The notes: generated by a model not told the origin, from the letters alone. 64,000 nucleotides of DNA from Arenicola marina (GCA_964019135.1 OZ025249.1:15091088-15155087); one strand, 5' to 3'. Shown: positions 20,403-33,725, numbered from the stretch's first letter. Numbers and translations are program-made.

Positions 20403-22130
20403 CATTATTATTGACTGGACACTTGTAAATGTATGTGATTGTGTGTGGTACTGAATTGAAGCACCATTAAGACCGGTTTTTAATAATAAAAATGTACATA
20501 TCTTGGGATATTTCTAATCTTTCAACTAAACAAGAGGAATGCGCCAAGCATTTGAATCCGAAACAGATCGCGTACAACTAAATTTAACCGGCTTGGCCAG
20601 CGCCACGAACGCTGTCGTTCAAACATGAATTATGGGATCGCTGGCACTTTTAAACGCGGTGGGCGGGTGGGAGGGACTAGGAGGCGAGCGTAGGAGTGGT
20701 GGAGGGTGTGCCAAGACAGAATAAAGTCATTTGGGTTTGACAGGAGAAGGCCTGACGCTCAGTCATCGACATGATGGAGGGCGGGGTCTAATAACAGGCC
20801 CCAGGGCCGGCCTCTGGGATGAGGGCCATATGAGTCGAGCGCCGCGGACCCCACCCACCCACCCAGGCCCCCACCCACCCAGGCTGGCGCCGCTTTTTAA
20901 TGCTTTGTGTGCATTCTAATTGTCTTCATATCGCTCGGCCATTTCCAGCGCCCCTTAATGGCATTGTGTTATTGGAACACGAAATCAAACTTCTCTCATC
21001 ATCAGTCGGTGTTTTCAGAAAGGGACCGGTCGGCAAACATTAAGAACGGGACGGGGAAGGTGGGGGGGGGGGGGGGCGGGGGCTGTTGGTGAAGGGTGGT
21101 CGGGAGGGGTCGCTGGGGTGACGCATAACGACGGGGTTTAATTTAGTCCCAGTGTGAGGGGGGAGGGGTCAGGACGGAGGGCGGAGGGAGGTGGGAGACG
21201 GGATGGAATGGGATGGGGTGGTGGGTGGGAGCGGGTGGTATTATGAGGAGGGGTTGTGGGTTGGGGTGTCACCCCGGTAGATGATTTACGGGGGAAACTC
21301 AGAGGGGGATATTGACCGAGGCCCTGGTACCGACTGTGAGTGTATCTGCAGAGTTCCTCACATCATCAACGTTATCCCTTTTCCCCAACCCCAAAAAACA
21401 CCCGCCCTCCCCCTCCCACGCCTACTACCGCTCACCGTTCCTTTCCCCTTGGCACGACCCTCCCACCTGGATAACTCATCGCTATACATCCACCAGATGC
21501 CGGCTCGCCTCGATCAATCGCGTGTCACCATTTCCCGCCCTACCGTTGGCAATGCCAACTCCACCTACACTGTACCAATACGACCCCCCCCCCTCCCAGT
21601 CGCCCCCGCCCCCCAGCCCCCAGTCGCCTCCGCCCATCCCACAAAATGCAACCCAGCTGATTTACCCCCACCCCTCCTCCAGCATTGCAAATGAACCCCA
21701 TCTGTGCCGACCGCGCCCCAAACTTTACCCCCTCCCGCAACCGCATCACCCCATCTGCGCTACCCCCCTCCCCCTCCCTGCCCATAGTGACCCCCAAACC
21801 CCCCCGACCCCGCCCCCGCCCACCTCCCGACCCACGACCTCTACCCTACCCACCTCTTACGCCGCTTCCCGGGACCTCCCATCTGCCGCCAAGCAGGGAA
21901 TGGCTATCGTATGTCCTCCCCGGGGGGGATAAGGTGGGTGGCAGGGTGAGAGTGGGGTGGGGGGCACGGCGGACGGGGGCTTTGGGAGGGGGACTAACCC
22001 AGTTGTATCATATAAACAATGAACAGATCGTGTGTTTAGGGGGGTTGACAATGAGACAGGCCATTAGCAGGGTCCCCGCCGCCCTCCACCCCCACCCACC
22101 CCCACCCACCCCCACCCCCCGATAAACTGC
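20403..22130. other. G/C strand-asymmetric low-complexity DNA
   Basis: Runs G-rich (about 20,640-21,300), then C-rich (21,370-21,900), then G-rich (21,920-22,060), then C-rich again. The overlapping proline/arginine-rich reading frames are by-products of this composition. No gene supported. Confidence 0.6.
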
Positions 22131-24080
22131 CGCGCTTTTTACAGCGAGTGACCATCAATCAAAATCACCTTACTACTCACAGCAAAAAAACAAATGGACC
22201 ACCGTTTGACTTAATGCCTGATATTCCCCTAATTTACTGGTACGCCAATACGCACGACAGATTATGTATTAGTTTGATGAATTTACAAAATGCGGAAGGT
22301 AATCAATTTGTATTTTTCAAATCTATAAGAGCGAACAAATTTTCATTAATATCTCCCCCCCCCCCCTTCCCCCCCCCCCCTCTTCTCGTTCCCCAAGGTA
22401 AAGACACTAGATCCGCCCTTAACTTATAAGTGTATAAAGATCTTGTAACGCAGGGTTTCAGGACGAGTTAGCCGATATTCCTCATCGCTCACTCTTAGAG
22501 AGGCTACTCCGGATTTACCCACCTGAGTCGTACATTCGTTAATTCCAAGACTGATTTTTGCGATCGCTAAAACCAACGAACTCACGTGGAATCCTGCTTG
22601 GGGCCTTGGCACATCGAGGTATTTGACACGCAATTTCTCCATCAATTTTATCGCTCTAACCCTGCCCCGTCTACCTCCGCCTTCGCCCCCCCCCCCTGCC
22701 TCCACCTCCCCACCGCCACTGCTAGGGCCCCACCCTAACATGTGTTCTACCCGCTGCAAAGGGTAATAGACTGTACACCCTTTAATGCTTATACCGTGTC
22801 CACCCCCCCAAAAAAACTTTCATCAAAGGGAAAGTAGACGTGTTAATTCCCTCGAGTAAATAGTCGCAGGCTTCACGCTCAGTTATCTGGATCACTAGTT
22901 CTCGGCGGAGCTTGACACTGATCTCCTTTCTGGATCATTAGGCCGCCGTGATGCTTGGCATGGATCCTCTTCCAGACCATTAAATCTATGAGACGCCCTC
23001 TATTGTGAGATCGCTGGCCACGACCCAAAATGGCTATCAGGACTCACCTTGGGCGCTGACCCGGAATTACTTGCCTCCCCTGACCTTGTGACGTCATCAA
23101 ATGAGCCGTGAACAATAACACGTGACCCGGAAGTTGAAAAGCATGCCGGTGTCAAAGGCTGGTTCCCCATGCTAGGCTATCATGACGTTTTGCTCTCAGG
23201 TGGCCAGTGTTGAATGGAAATTGTCGTTGACACAAATACCGTCCACCGAAGTTTATTTTTTCACCATGCAGTGGTATCTCTCCCTGTCGCCCTCTCCCCT
23301 GCCCCACCCTCTCGTGTGGCCAAGTGGTTGAAAGACAAGTGAGAGTCTTGTACTGGGGAAGGGTATTGGCTTTGGGTTGGTATCAGGGTATGTGATCGAA
23401 GGGAGATTTTTTTAAATAAGTATGTTTCTGGCATATTTGCTTTACCGCTTTTGCTATAGTTTACCATAGCCTCAAGGTACCATATTATTATTGGATATCC
23501 TGTATGACAATGGGACTATATTTTATTCAGGGTTATTAATGGGTTTAACTATATATGGATTAATGTAGAAACCAAATGAGGGTGAAAACAAATATTCAAG
23601 TCACCAATGTATAAATAAGTACCTGGTGAATTTTAATACATGAGAAATAATGAAGCTGAGAATTTATTACAAAAAACTTTGTTTGTTCAGCCACTGATGC
23701 GAAGAGTGAAATACTAGACCACCTTTCGATCACGTCGGTAGCCTACAGATGGAAGCACCGCACACGGCAGAAGAAGGACATCTCGTTCCAACTGAGCAGA
23801 TCTCGGGTTCCCCGACTGGTGGTGGCGGCCTCTGTCGGGAGAGTAGCGACTCCCGTCCTGCCGTTTGGGGGCGCTGCGCAGCTATTACGTGGAACCCGAG
23901 AGGATGCTCGATATTTAAGTTTTCGTAATTAAAATATTTCATGTCGGTGGAGAGATAGCCTCGCCGTTGCACGACTGGACCGACACAAATGCCCCCGTCA
24001 AGGAAGATAGATAGCCGCAATTACACCTGTTGGGCCTCGCTGCTCCCCGCAGGCTTTGATGTGGGCCGCCCCCCTCCCCC
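22131..24080. other. Intergenic; one orphan hAT-like end
   Basis: CTAGATCCGCCCTTA at 22,408-22,422 is the reverse complement of the terminal motif at 17,818. Poly-C runs at about 22,350-22,380 and 22,688. Nothing else recognised. Confidence 0.5.
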
Positions 24081-24084
24081 CACT

Positions 24085-24690
24085 CTCTATCTCTCTCTCT
24101 CTCGCCCTCTCGCCCTTTCTCTCTCTCTCTCTCTGGTTCTTTCTCTGTCTCCCTCCGCCTATCTCTCTGTCTCTCTATCGCTCTTTCTGTCTCTGTCTGT
24201 TTTCGTCTGTCTCTCTGCCTCGGTCTCCCTCTGTCTCCCTCTGTCTCTCCCTGTCTCTCTCTGTATCCCTGTCCTGTCGCCCTGTCTCCTTCCTACTCTC
24301 TATCGCTCTGTCTCTATGTCTCGCCCCGTCTAATTCTCTGTCTCGTGCTCTATGTCCTTCTCTCTCTGTGTCTGATTCACTCTCTATCTCTAGCGTCAAT
24401 CCCCTCGCTTCTTCTACCTGCCTCTGCATCATTCTCTCTCTTGATCTACTTGCCCTCTTTCTTGCTGTCATTCGCTCTCTCGTTTTCTTTTATTCTCTAT
24501 ATGTAAAAAATCTCGGTATTTCAATCTCTCTGTTTTCTTTCTCATTCTCAATCTCTGTTTTCTCTCTGATTCTCAATGTATCTTTTACTGTCCCCTTCTT
24601 TCTGCCTCAGTCTACCTCTGTCGTTCCTCCTCTACTTCTCTCTTTCTCTGTTTCTCCTGCTCCCCCCCCCCCCATTTTTTTCTTCCTCTC
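24085..24690 (+). repeat. Polypyrimidine tract, imperfect (CT)n
   Basis: About 600 bp dominated by CTCT and CTGTCT variants on the plus strand. The serine/leucine-rich ORF here and the arginine/glutamate-rich one opposite are translations of this tract. Confidence 0.85.
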
Positions 24691-25060
24691 TCGCTGACGA
24701 CTAACCAGACTCCACACTAGCAAACCAGTACCAGCCCCCCCCCCCCACCCCCTTTTTTGTTTGGCCGAACGAAACTCAATTCGACATTCTTGCAGGGAAA
24801 GTTTAACACGTGTGTGCAATGAGCAACCGAGATGTATCCGTAAGCGGAAGACTCCGCCTAATTCTAAGATGGCGACCAATCATCGTACACACATAAAGGA
24901 TACATATTCGTAGGCCTACATCGCAGGGCCCAACTGGAGACGGAATGGAAGATGTTACCATGGTCGGAACTTTTTGTAGGGAATGGCTATTATCCAATCA
25001 GACTGACAGACATATCCCTGCCGCTGTGTCTTTAGTAAAACTTGACTGTGACAGCTCAGC

Positions 25061-25129
25061 ATGGCTGCCTTACCACAGCAAGCCCGGTACCTTGTGATCA
25101 ACAAAGGCAGGAACACCGACATCAAGTAG
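25061..25129 (+). CDS. Possible first coding exon of an unknown gene
   Basis: ATG in a fair context opens a 22-codon frame, MAALPQQARYLVINKGRNTD then IK, then stop. Composition looks protein-like and unlike the simple-repeat ORFs nearby. The upstream 200 bp hold features of a housekeeping promoter: AAGATGGCGACC at 24,867 (YY1-like) and ATCCAATCAG near 24,994 (CCAAT box). CAAGTAGAG at the end could be a weak splice donor just before the stop. No following exon was found, and the protein is not recognised; it may be a first exon, a small peptide or chance. Confidence 0.25.
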   Translation: MAALPQQARYLVINKGRNTDIK

Positions 25130-27080
25130 AGCTTTTTTTCGCAGACAAATGACTTGAAAGGCGACAGGGTAACCCGTGAAAAGACAGTGAATGTACATCT
25201 TTACCCATTTGTCATCAGTTGATGTCTTTTTGTTTGCTGTTTTGTGGTGATGCGTACGGTAGAGGTAGACAGTCATGCTCTCTGTGTATTTGTGAAGCGT
25301 CACTCAGCGGCCACTTCGAGATTCCTAGACCAAGCCGGGTTGACTCATCGGCCCGGGTGGAATAAAAACCAACGTCTCTCATGGACTTTTTAGACCTAAC
25401 AATGCTTCGTAGTACGTTCACTTGTCTTACAGAGAAGCCGTTCTGTCAACGTGGTCGATCTATAGGAATATGATTGGGCAGCTAAATGACCAACTGTTGT
25501 ACTATTGGCTGCTGGAACCGAACACACTGGTTTCACTGGCTAAATAGTTTTTTTTTTCTGTAATGTCCAAATACTTAGTAGCTCGATACAGAGATTATTT
25601 CTCGACCGAACGTTGATTGCTGAACCAAACTATGAAAGAGCCGTTCAACTAGTCAATCAACCCTTCAAATAGCCGTTAAACTTTTGACGTTCAAACGATC
25701 CGTTCAAACAACCGTTCCACTAACTGTTCCACTAACTGTTCATTTGAACGTTTTCTTCGCCGTTCCACTAACCGTTCTACTAAGTTTAACTGTTCAGCTA
25801 AACAATTTCTTGGCCGTTCCACTAGCCTAGTTTTCTCACAAGGCTCGATGTTATTTAGCTGTGATACGGGCAATTAAGGAGTGAATAGTTCGTTGTTTCA
25901 GGTTATGTATGTCCCAAAGCGAGTCAAGGGACCACAGTAACATAATGACTCGAATTACAAGTAACACAGAGCCCACAACTATATATCAGACGTATAAAAG
26001 TTATGTATGGGGAACACACTGCAGGGTTTGGTGAGAATTCCAGCCAATCGTAGATTCAGTGCGTGACAAAATGCTGCCACATTTGTCGCGTCTTGAAGTC
26101 AAGTTTAATAACACAACATTATTGACTCATTTTCGTGTGCATAATTTGCGCCCGCCCCTTATGAGAAAACCTTCCCCCATCCTCAATCTGTTCCTGAGAA
26201 GTTCTGAAAAATAAACCGATGAAGCGAAGAATGATTTTAATTGCAAGTGATTTAATGAAGGAAGTCCTTGTTTTTTTAAATACTAGTAACGTTAAAGCCG
26301 TAAGCCAAATCAAAAACTGTCATTCTTAAGTGATACAACAAGATAGATCAAGCGAAAAGTTCCTGAAATGTTTATCATCTTAGCCTATTATCATACGGTC
26401 AGCTATATTCAATCTAAATATGTAAATTCAAATAATTATTTGTATTTACGTTTGCAGCCTAACTAAATTTTAATATACATGTTTGAGCCTCCAGTTTTAG
26501 CTGATGGGTTTTGCGGAAGTCAGTGCTGCCACCAACCGGAATGCGGCCGTTGACCCTGATGACGTCACCCGCCAGACCGAAATAGATCAAAATTACGTTT
26601 ATCAATATTTAATCGAGATTGCGTTACCCGTAGGGTGAGAATGACGTAACATGTAAAATCCGGATTATGTCTTAAATAGATCGAGATTGAGGTCAATATT
26701 TAACTAATATATTTGCTCTTTTAATTAACAACACGGGCGAAACCGGATGGCCTTTCTTCTGGTTTTCATGTGTTAAATGGTCCACTGCAGTGCCGTATAA
26801 ATTTCGGCCATAAACGGACTGGGCAGGCTTTATTTCCACTGATTCATTTAATAACCGCCACGTGTACTAAATAAGAGAACAAACCATTCACCTAAATATA
26901 TACTGGTTCCATCAATTATCATACAAATCAGGCAAATTATACTGTAAGCCTTAACCTAAAAACGCATTTCCTTAGTTGTCGGCATGTATCACAAGTTGGC
27001 TCTGACGGTAAACGTTCACGTTTATATTCTACGTTTAGCCGCCATATCATACCCGCCCCCTGGCGCCCTGTAGTACACTC
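25130..27080. other. Intergenic with degenerate 14-bp repeats
   Basis: Between about 25,628 and 25,820 the motif CCGTTCCACTAACT and relatives (GTTCAA, GTTCCACTA) recur irregularly on the plus strand. The rest is AT-rich with no gene seen. Confidence 0.45.
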
Positions 27081-27366
27081 GTGTTCTGTGTGTACACTCC
27101 CATATATGTGAGTTTGTGTAGGTATAGCGTGTTCTGTGTGTACACTCCCATACATGTGAGTTTGTGTAGATATAGCGTGTTCTGTGTGTACACTCCCATA
27201 CATGTGAGTTTGTGTAGGTATAGCGTGTTCTGTGTGTACACTCCCATACATGTGAGTTTGTGTAGGTATAGCGGGTTCTGTGTGTACACTCCCATACATG
27301 TGAGTTTGTGTAGGTATAGCGTGTTCTGTGTGTACATTCCCATACATGTCAGTGTGTAGGTATAGC
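27081..27366 (+). repeat. 48-bp minisatellite, 6 copies
   Basis: Copies start at 27,081, 27,129, 27,177, 27,225, 27,273 and 27,321 with no length change until the last, and only one or two base differences each. The period is divisible by three, so all frames show 16-residue protein repeats; these are artefacts. Confidence 0.95.
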
Positions 27367-28100
27367 TGTATACCTCTCACCTGTCAAATTAGTTTTATTT
27401 ATCGACATATGTCGTGTTCGGCGGCTGAAGTGATGTGGCACCCGGAGTTACCCTGTTCACCGCCTTTTTTTGTTTGTTTGACGCTCAATCCATTCCTCTC
27501 TCGTTGCCCCGTCCTCCTCTACCCCCCCCCCCCCCACACCCCCATCCCCTCTACCCTTGCACCGCCTTAGCTCCTCGCCCCTATCCCCCACTCCTACCCA
27601 GCCGACACCATCCCACCCCTCATCACCAAACCCCCACCTCCGCCCCGCCCCTTTACTTATCCTACCCATCATATTCCGCCTTCTGGCTACTCAATCGTGC
27701 CCATCCCGCTAATAAGGCGGCCATTTTGATTCGAGGCCGCGACGTCCCTTCCTGCTTCGCTTGCTTAGTCAGCTTTATATATATATCACCCACCCCGCCC
27801 TTACGCCGTCCTCCCTCCTATCTCAGCTCTCGCACCCCCTTCTCCCACCCACCCCCTCCAATCCCCCCCCCCCCCTCACATACACACATCCCTCTACCAT
27901 CCTGCCTGTTCCACCCCGCCCATGTCTACACCGCCCCGGCGGCACATCAAAATATTTCATTTCCTTAACAACCCCTGACGTTGGATATAATCAGAAGGTG
28001 CTAGGCGACTAGGCGACAGGGAAAGGAGCAAACAGCGTGCGCGGTTTCGGTAGATTAGCGACTGGCGGTAACCCCCACACACGCTGGGGCCACGAGAACC
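27367..28100. other. C-rich low-complexity intergenic DNA
   Basis: Poly-C runs at about 27,520 and 27,865; proline-rich frames on the plus strand follow from them. Confidence 0.5.
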
Positions 28101-28116
28101 CTGTAATTATACTTAC

Positions 28117-28330
28117 CTCCGTGTCCGCTTCAAAGGCAATCGGACCGAACACCGGGCAAAAACATAAAGTGCAAATCTAAAGCCCCCCGCGGAAACTACT
28201 TCGGGCGGTTTTGATTGGCTCTCACGGAAGCCAGTAATAGGATGCCCCGAGAAATGTAAACCCTGATTGTCGCGTGGAATGACCGCTGTAAGCTAACTAA
28301 GTGCTGGTTAAAGAAAATCTCAAATTGTAC
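28117..28330 (-). promoter_or_regulatory. Possible promoter and untranslated first exon
   Basis: On the minus strand a CCAAT box (GAGCCAATCAAAAC) at about 28,209-28,222 lies in a GC-rich stretch, and GGAG at 28,117-28,120 is followed by GTAAGT (28,116-28,111), a strong 5' splice site. This is what a short untranslated first exon with its promoter looks like. No downstream exon could be recognised to the left. Confidence 0.25.
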
Positions 28331-29762
28331 TTGAAAGGTACTATCTATAACGATGTATCAAAGAGTTAAGGTATGATCTGATATCAAACAGCCGCGTGTA
28401 TACAGCGGACCCAGGCGTCGTCATCGTGTAAAGCGAGGTGGGGTGTGAGTGGATGGGGTCGGGGGTGGGGGAGGGGGTAACATTGGTAAGTCATTTTTAA
28501 TAGAGCAGCATCTGTCAGTCAGTCAGTGAGGGTCTGAACACCGCGCAGCCAGGGACGAGCTGGGCGCCTCTAGATAACACCCCCCTCCCTTTACCTTTTC
28601 CCCCATCCCTAACGTACCCTCCTATACCCCCTTTTGGGGCCCCGGTTCGTTGGAGCAATGAAATCAGGGTGAGGGAAGGTGAGGGGTTGCTAGCAGAATG
28701 CGGGGTACCTGGCTCGGCGGGTTGGGACCCCAGAAAGCGGGGTTGCCAGGGCTAAAGACAATTAGAATGATAGATGGCCCCGGGGTTACACGTGGTAGTC
28801 CCCCCACGCCTTTGTTGGGCCAGTGTTATCGCTACTAGGCACTAGAGCAGTTAAGTGGGGTAGTAATGAACACTAATGATATGGTTGACATCAAAGCAAA
28901 CCGCGCTCGGCAGACGTGGTTCTCAGATTTTTCCTTAGACCAGGTCAACTGAGTCGAGGCGTGAAGATCGCAGGACAGCGAAGGTAAGCGGTAGGGGTGG
29001 AGAGTGGGGGAGAACGGGAGGGGGGGGGGCGAGGTGGCGCGAGAGGGGCAAAAAGTCGTTTCTCATCCACGCTATCCCCCCCTCGCTTTAAATGTTTAAC
29101 CCCAGTACCGACTTTATCATCGGCGACAGTGAAATCAATCTTTTGGAAGCCTAAATAGGTCTCAGTTGTGCGGGCAGATAAGATGGAGAGAAGGAAAGAA
29201 AAAAGGAATGATGATGAGAGATGAACAAAGAACATAAAAGAAGAAGTTGTGTTTGTTAATACAAGCAGATCTTGTGTTGTATGAGTCAGTACGGTTATTA
29301 TGTGCTTAAGGAAACTCTTCACACGCCAACAATGGAAGGACTGTTTGACAAACTTTACCCCCGCCATCTACAGTAATAATTCTGCTTCGCCACAGGACAT
29401 GTTTGTAGTTTTTTTGCTCGGTGGACTACAATGGATACTTTGGTCGCACCAAAGACAAAGAGAAGACCCAAGTTTTTCCGAAGACGGGAAGAAGGATGCG
29501 AGTGGGCTTGGGGGTGGTGGTGGTATATGGGTCAGGTAAGCATACGCCTCCACCGGAAGTACTTCATGTCCTTAAATGTATTTACGCCAAAATTGTTTAT
29601 TTAAGAGGCAATTACACGTAGGCGTCGGGTTGTCGTGCCGTACGATTTCTGGCGTGCACCCTGTAAATAATAATAAAAACAATTAAGTTTTGTTTATTTC
29701 ATTCTTGACGTTGCATACGTAAATAATTTATTTACACTTGGAATCCTGGCCTTTTTGTAACG
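28331..29762. other. Intergenic, nothing recognised
   Basis: G-rich stretches at 28,430-28,490 and 28,990-29,040. No supported gene. Confidence 0.45.
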
Positions 29763-30890
29763 AAATGTGGGCATGTCACAAAGTGTGGGCACGTCACAAA
29801 GTGTGGGCACGTCGCAAAGTGTGGGCGCATCACAAAGTGTGGGCACGTCGCAAAATGTGTGGCCACGTCGCAAATTGTGGGCCCATCACAAAGTGTGGGC
29901 ACGTCGCAAAGGGTGGTCGCATCACAAAGTGTGGGCATGTCGCAAGGTGTGGGCATGTCACAAAGTGTGGGTACGTCACAAAATGTACGCACATCACAAA
30001 GTGCACGAACATCACAAATTATGGGCACGTCACGAAGAGTACGCACATCACAAAATGCGCGAACATCACAACGGGTGAGCATATCACAACGTGTATACAA
30101 GTCACAAACTGTGGGCATGCCACAAAGTGTGGGCATGCCACAAAGTGTGGGCACGTCACAAGTGTACGCATGTCACAAAATTACATCTGTCCCAAAGTGT
30201 AAGCCAGCCATAACGTCTCCACATGTTTGACAGTGGACATCCGACACGCTAAGAAGTAGGCAAGCGTTACGAAGCGCAAACCCCAAGACGAAGTTCACAT
30301 TACGAAGTGTACTTCCGCAACAAAATGTACACTACGAAGTGTACACCCGCAACCAAGGGTACACATGCAATGAAGTGTACACCCGCCACAAAATATTTGC
30401 CCGTTTCAACATGTGCATTACGAAGTATACATGCGCTACGAAGGGCCATGCAGCCCGTGACGAAGGGCCATGCAGCCCGTGACGAAGGGCCATGCAGCCC
30501 GTGACGAAGGGCCATGCAGCCCGTGACGAAGTGTACGCGAGTCACAAAATGAGCATCACGAAATATACCCCCGTTACGAAGTATACATCAGTTACGAAGT
30601 GTACAACCGTTACGATGTGTACACCAATTACGAAGTGTGCAACCGTTACGATGTGTACACCCGTTACGAAGTGTACACCCATTACGAAGTGTGCAACCGT
30701 TACGATGTGTACACCCGTTACGAAGTGTACACCCATTACGAAGTGTACAACCGTTACGAAGTGCACACCCGTTACGATGTGCACACCCGTTACGAAGTGT
30801 ACAACCGTTACGAAGTGTACACCCATTACGAAGTGTACAACCGTTACGAAGTGTACACCCGTCGCAAACTAGTCGCACGTCAAAAACGTC
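29763..30890 (+). repeat. 18-bp minisatellite with two subfamilies
   Basis: From 29,763 to about 30,200 the unit is close to GTGTGGGCACGTCACAAA; from about 30,299 to 30,880 it is close to GTGTACACCCGTTACGAA. The two units agree at about 12 of 18 positions, so one array has split into two subfamilies. Between them, 30,436-30,530 holds four copies of a 22-bp unit with GGGCCATGCAGCCCGTGACG. The period is divisible by three, so every frame on both strands is long and repetitive; none is supported as protein. Confidence 0.9.
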
Positions 30891-33700
30891 GCCTGCCACA
30901 AGCGGTATGAAGTGCACACCAGTTACGCCCGTGATATGCAGAGAGGGGTTCATGAGGTCAAACCCCTCCCTTTCCGCATATATTTGTCTTTATTGTTCCT
31001 TTTTATTCCTCTCAACCTTACTTTGGTACTATTGTTGAACACAAAGAGAGAAAAAACTAAAGTCGCAGCCCCCCATATACTAACACCCTTAACTTATATT
31101 TATAATTATGATTTTTATTTTTAACTATGGCCTTATATATATATATATATATGTGTCTTCTGTCATGTGACATCTCTGTGCCTCGTTTTGGAGATCAGTT
31201 TGTGACACGTGCTCACGTGAAGCAGGTGGCCAATCAAGGGGAATTACTTCATCGGCGTTGGCTGGGAAACTCGGGCGAGGAAACGAGACTATCAATTTCA
31301 ATCGAAAAAAAAGCGGACAACATGGACAGAAAATCCCAACTGGCAAATGAATCGCAGTAATGAATTAAAATGTGGAGCGCGTTTGCGTTGTGATGATGGA
31401 TGACACGCTACCCAAGTCATTAATGGAGCCATAAAAGCGACCAGCGTTTTTTTTTTCACCTCTTGTCCTCTTTTGATTTGAGCGTGGTTAAAAACTAGCT
31501 GACGACAGAGTGCTTTCTATAGATATCTCATTTAGCAATGTCTAGTGCATGCTGTTCGCTTGGTAGTTGCCCTTGTGTTAAATCTCTGGGAGATGGTGGG
31601 GTGGGGGGGGGGGGGGTAGAGTGCCCCCTTGGTTTTCACCTGCCCCACATCCAGACTCCTTACTAAGCGCAGTCCCCCCACGATCAGTGTTACCCCATTA
31701 GGACTGTCCGCCGTTACTATAGAAGCTTATCAAAAATAGAATAAAAAAAATTGGAAGCCAGAGATAGAAGGGAGAGGGGCAGGGGGTCTATCTGAATAAA
31801 ACGTCTCAATTGCAAGACCAAGTATCAATCATTTTCCCTGTATACCCGTAATACCAGGTCTGTCACCCTTTAGCCTCACGTACGAATATATACCGGGCGG
31901 CTGTGGTCTAATATATAAAGCCTTTTCCAGCTTTTTCCTTTAAGTGATCCATTCCCGGCCCCAGCTACAGTGGGGGTAACACGCGTGCAGGTGGCACCCG
32001 TTAAGCACGGGGATCATTATCCGTTATTACGCCCGTGTCGATAGCGCCAACGCCGCGGCGGAAATTGGCTGCATTTGGTGCGGAGCTGTTTGAATTGAAC
32101 AATAAGACCCCCCTCGGAGTTACTAAGTACCAGCCTCGCTGACAAGTGTCAGGGGCTCTATGTTATCTTAAGCGACGAGATGGAACTATACAGCTAGCTG
32201 TCCCTCTCTCCTCGCTGGTATTCATGCGCGTGTATAGTATCCCTTAGCAGCAGTGGTCGTAGTAATACAACCACCTCATCGCTGTTCCCCGATACAATTA
32301 TTGATATAATTGACCTGTTGATCCCGCGACCTGGCCCGTGGTCATTTCGGTATTTAGACGGCCGTTTACCCCGGGCGCCACTGCGGCAGTGAAATTCTCT
32401 CGTCGCGGCTCTATACATACAGAGGAGTGACACCTGCGGGAGAAACTGCCACAGACAATGAGCTCAACGGTTGGCCTTTCCTCTTGAAGAAATGACCAAC
32501 GCGCTGACGAGCTGGTCGGCCTTGGCAGTGTCATCTCCCGCATTCAATACCCGTTGACAGATGATCATTTTGCGAACCGACATTAATTATATACTTAGAC
32601 TCGTGCCTTCTCAACACGTGCTTGCAAGATAATATTTATTGCCCTGGGTCTCACTCGGGCATATATAGCCCCCCCCCCACCCCCTAACCCCCGACCCACA
32701 CCCTCCTCTCCACCCACACACCCACCCCGTCCCCCATCCCCAGTTCTCCGGGCGGCGTGGTATTTATTGTATGTTGATATTAAGTAGGGGGACTGGGAGT
32801 AGCATTATGATGACATCATACTAATATCCCTCTCTCAGTGACAGTAACAAGCGTCCCCCGTGACGAGTGACGTATACATGGGTTAAATTGAAACACCGAA
32901 CAAGCCATGGATAAAGCAAAGTGAGAGAGGAGCTTACATCGAAATATAATCATAACAAAAGAAACTCAAGTAAAGAGAGACCGAAATAAAGCAGTTAAAC
33001 TTGATAGATCTAGTGAAGCGGTTGCCCCAGCTGTCGTATTTAAATGTCTATCTTAATGATTATTTGCAATTGGTACTTGAGAAATTCAGGAGTGACGGAG
33101 GTGACAACTTTGTATTAAATAATGCTCACAGAAGATACTGTTTGCCATCACCATTATTTCGCTGTAATAAAGATATGGATGCCTAATGCCTAGTTGTTAA
33201 CGTTTTACTTGCGAGTTGTGTATCCTTGACGAAACGCACGAAGTACATGTACCTGAAATCATCCCTGTGCCCAATGTCTACAGAAGGCGCCACTCCCGGG
33301 CTCTGGGGTCACAGCCTCGTTTTTGCCTTTTTGGGCAAGCTTCAGGATTTGACATATGTCATGGTATGTCATATTTAGCGATATTGTCAATTTATTTAAA
33401 AGAGATTATGGGTTAAAATTTACCTAATAATATAAGTATTTATTATAATAATAATACTCATTATTTGTTCTGCTTTGACCCCGGGGAGGTTTGCAAATAG
33501 TTCTTTTAAAAAATGATGAAAAGGGAAAATTCGTTGCTTGTAATATTATGCCTATAAAAAGTGGAGAGCGAAGGAGGTAGGACAGGTTATTGCCAGCGGG
33601 CGATGAATTGAGCTCCCTCTGCGGTCTGATTCCGTGGTACCGAACCCAAGCATCCAGACAGCAAGTGAATTAGGACGACTTGCCAGATTCAAACAGACAC
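30891..33700. other. Intergenic, nothing recognised
   Basis: (TA)n at about 31,134-31,151, a G run near 31,600 and a C run near 32,670. CCTATAAAAAGTGG at about 33,551 looks like a TATA box on the plus strand with no gene attached. No other support for genes. Confidence 0.45.
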
Positions 33701-33725
33701 ATTTTCTTCAAATAAAGAACAACTG

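Noticed and set aside
21281-22125. Proline-rich ORFs of up to 206 codons
   Set aside because: They follow from C-rich homopolymer runs; no domain, and several frames are open at once.
24056-24697. Serine/leucine-rich 213-codon ORF resembling a membrane protein
   Set aside because: Translation of an imperfect CT repeat.
26937-27380. 147-codon repetitive ORF
   Set aside because: Six copies of a 48-bp minisatellite; the opposite strand is open too.
28109-28118. ATACTTACCT, the 5' end of U1 snRNA
   Set aside because: The following bases do not match U1; it is better read as a splice donor on the minus strand.
29732-31038. Long CDVRTLCDV, TPVTKCTPITKC and similar ORFs
   Set aside because: All six frames are open because the 18-bp unit is divisible by three and lacks stops.
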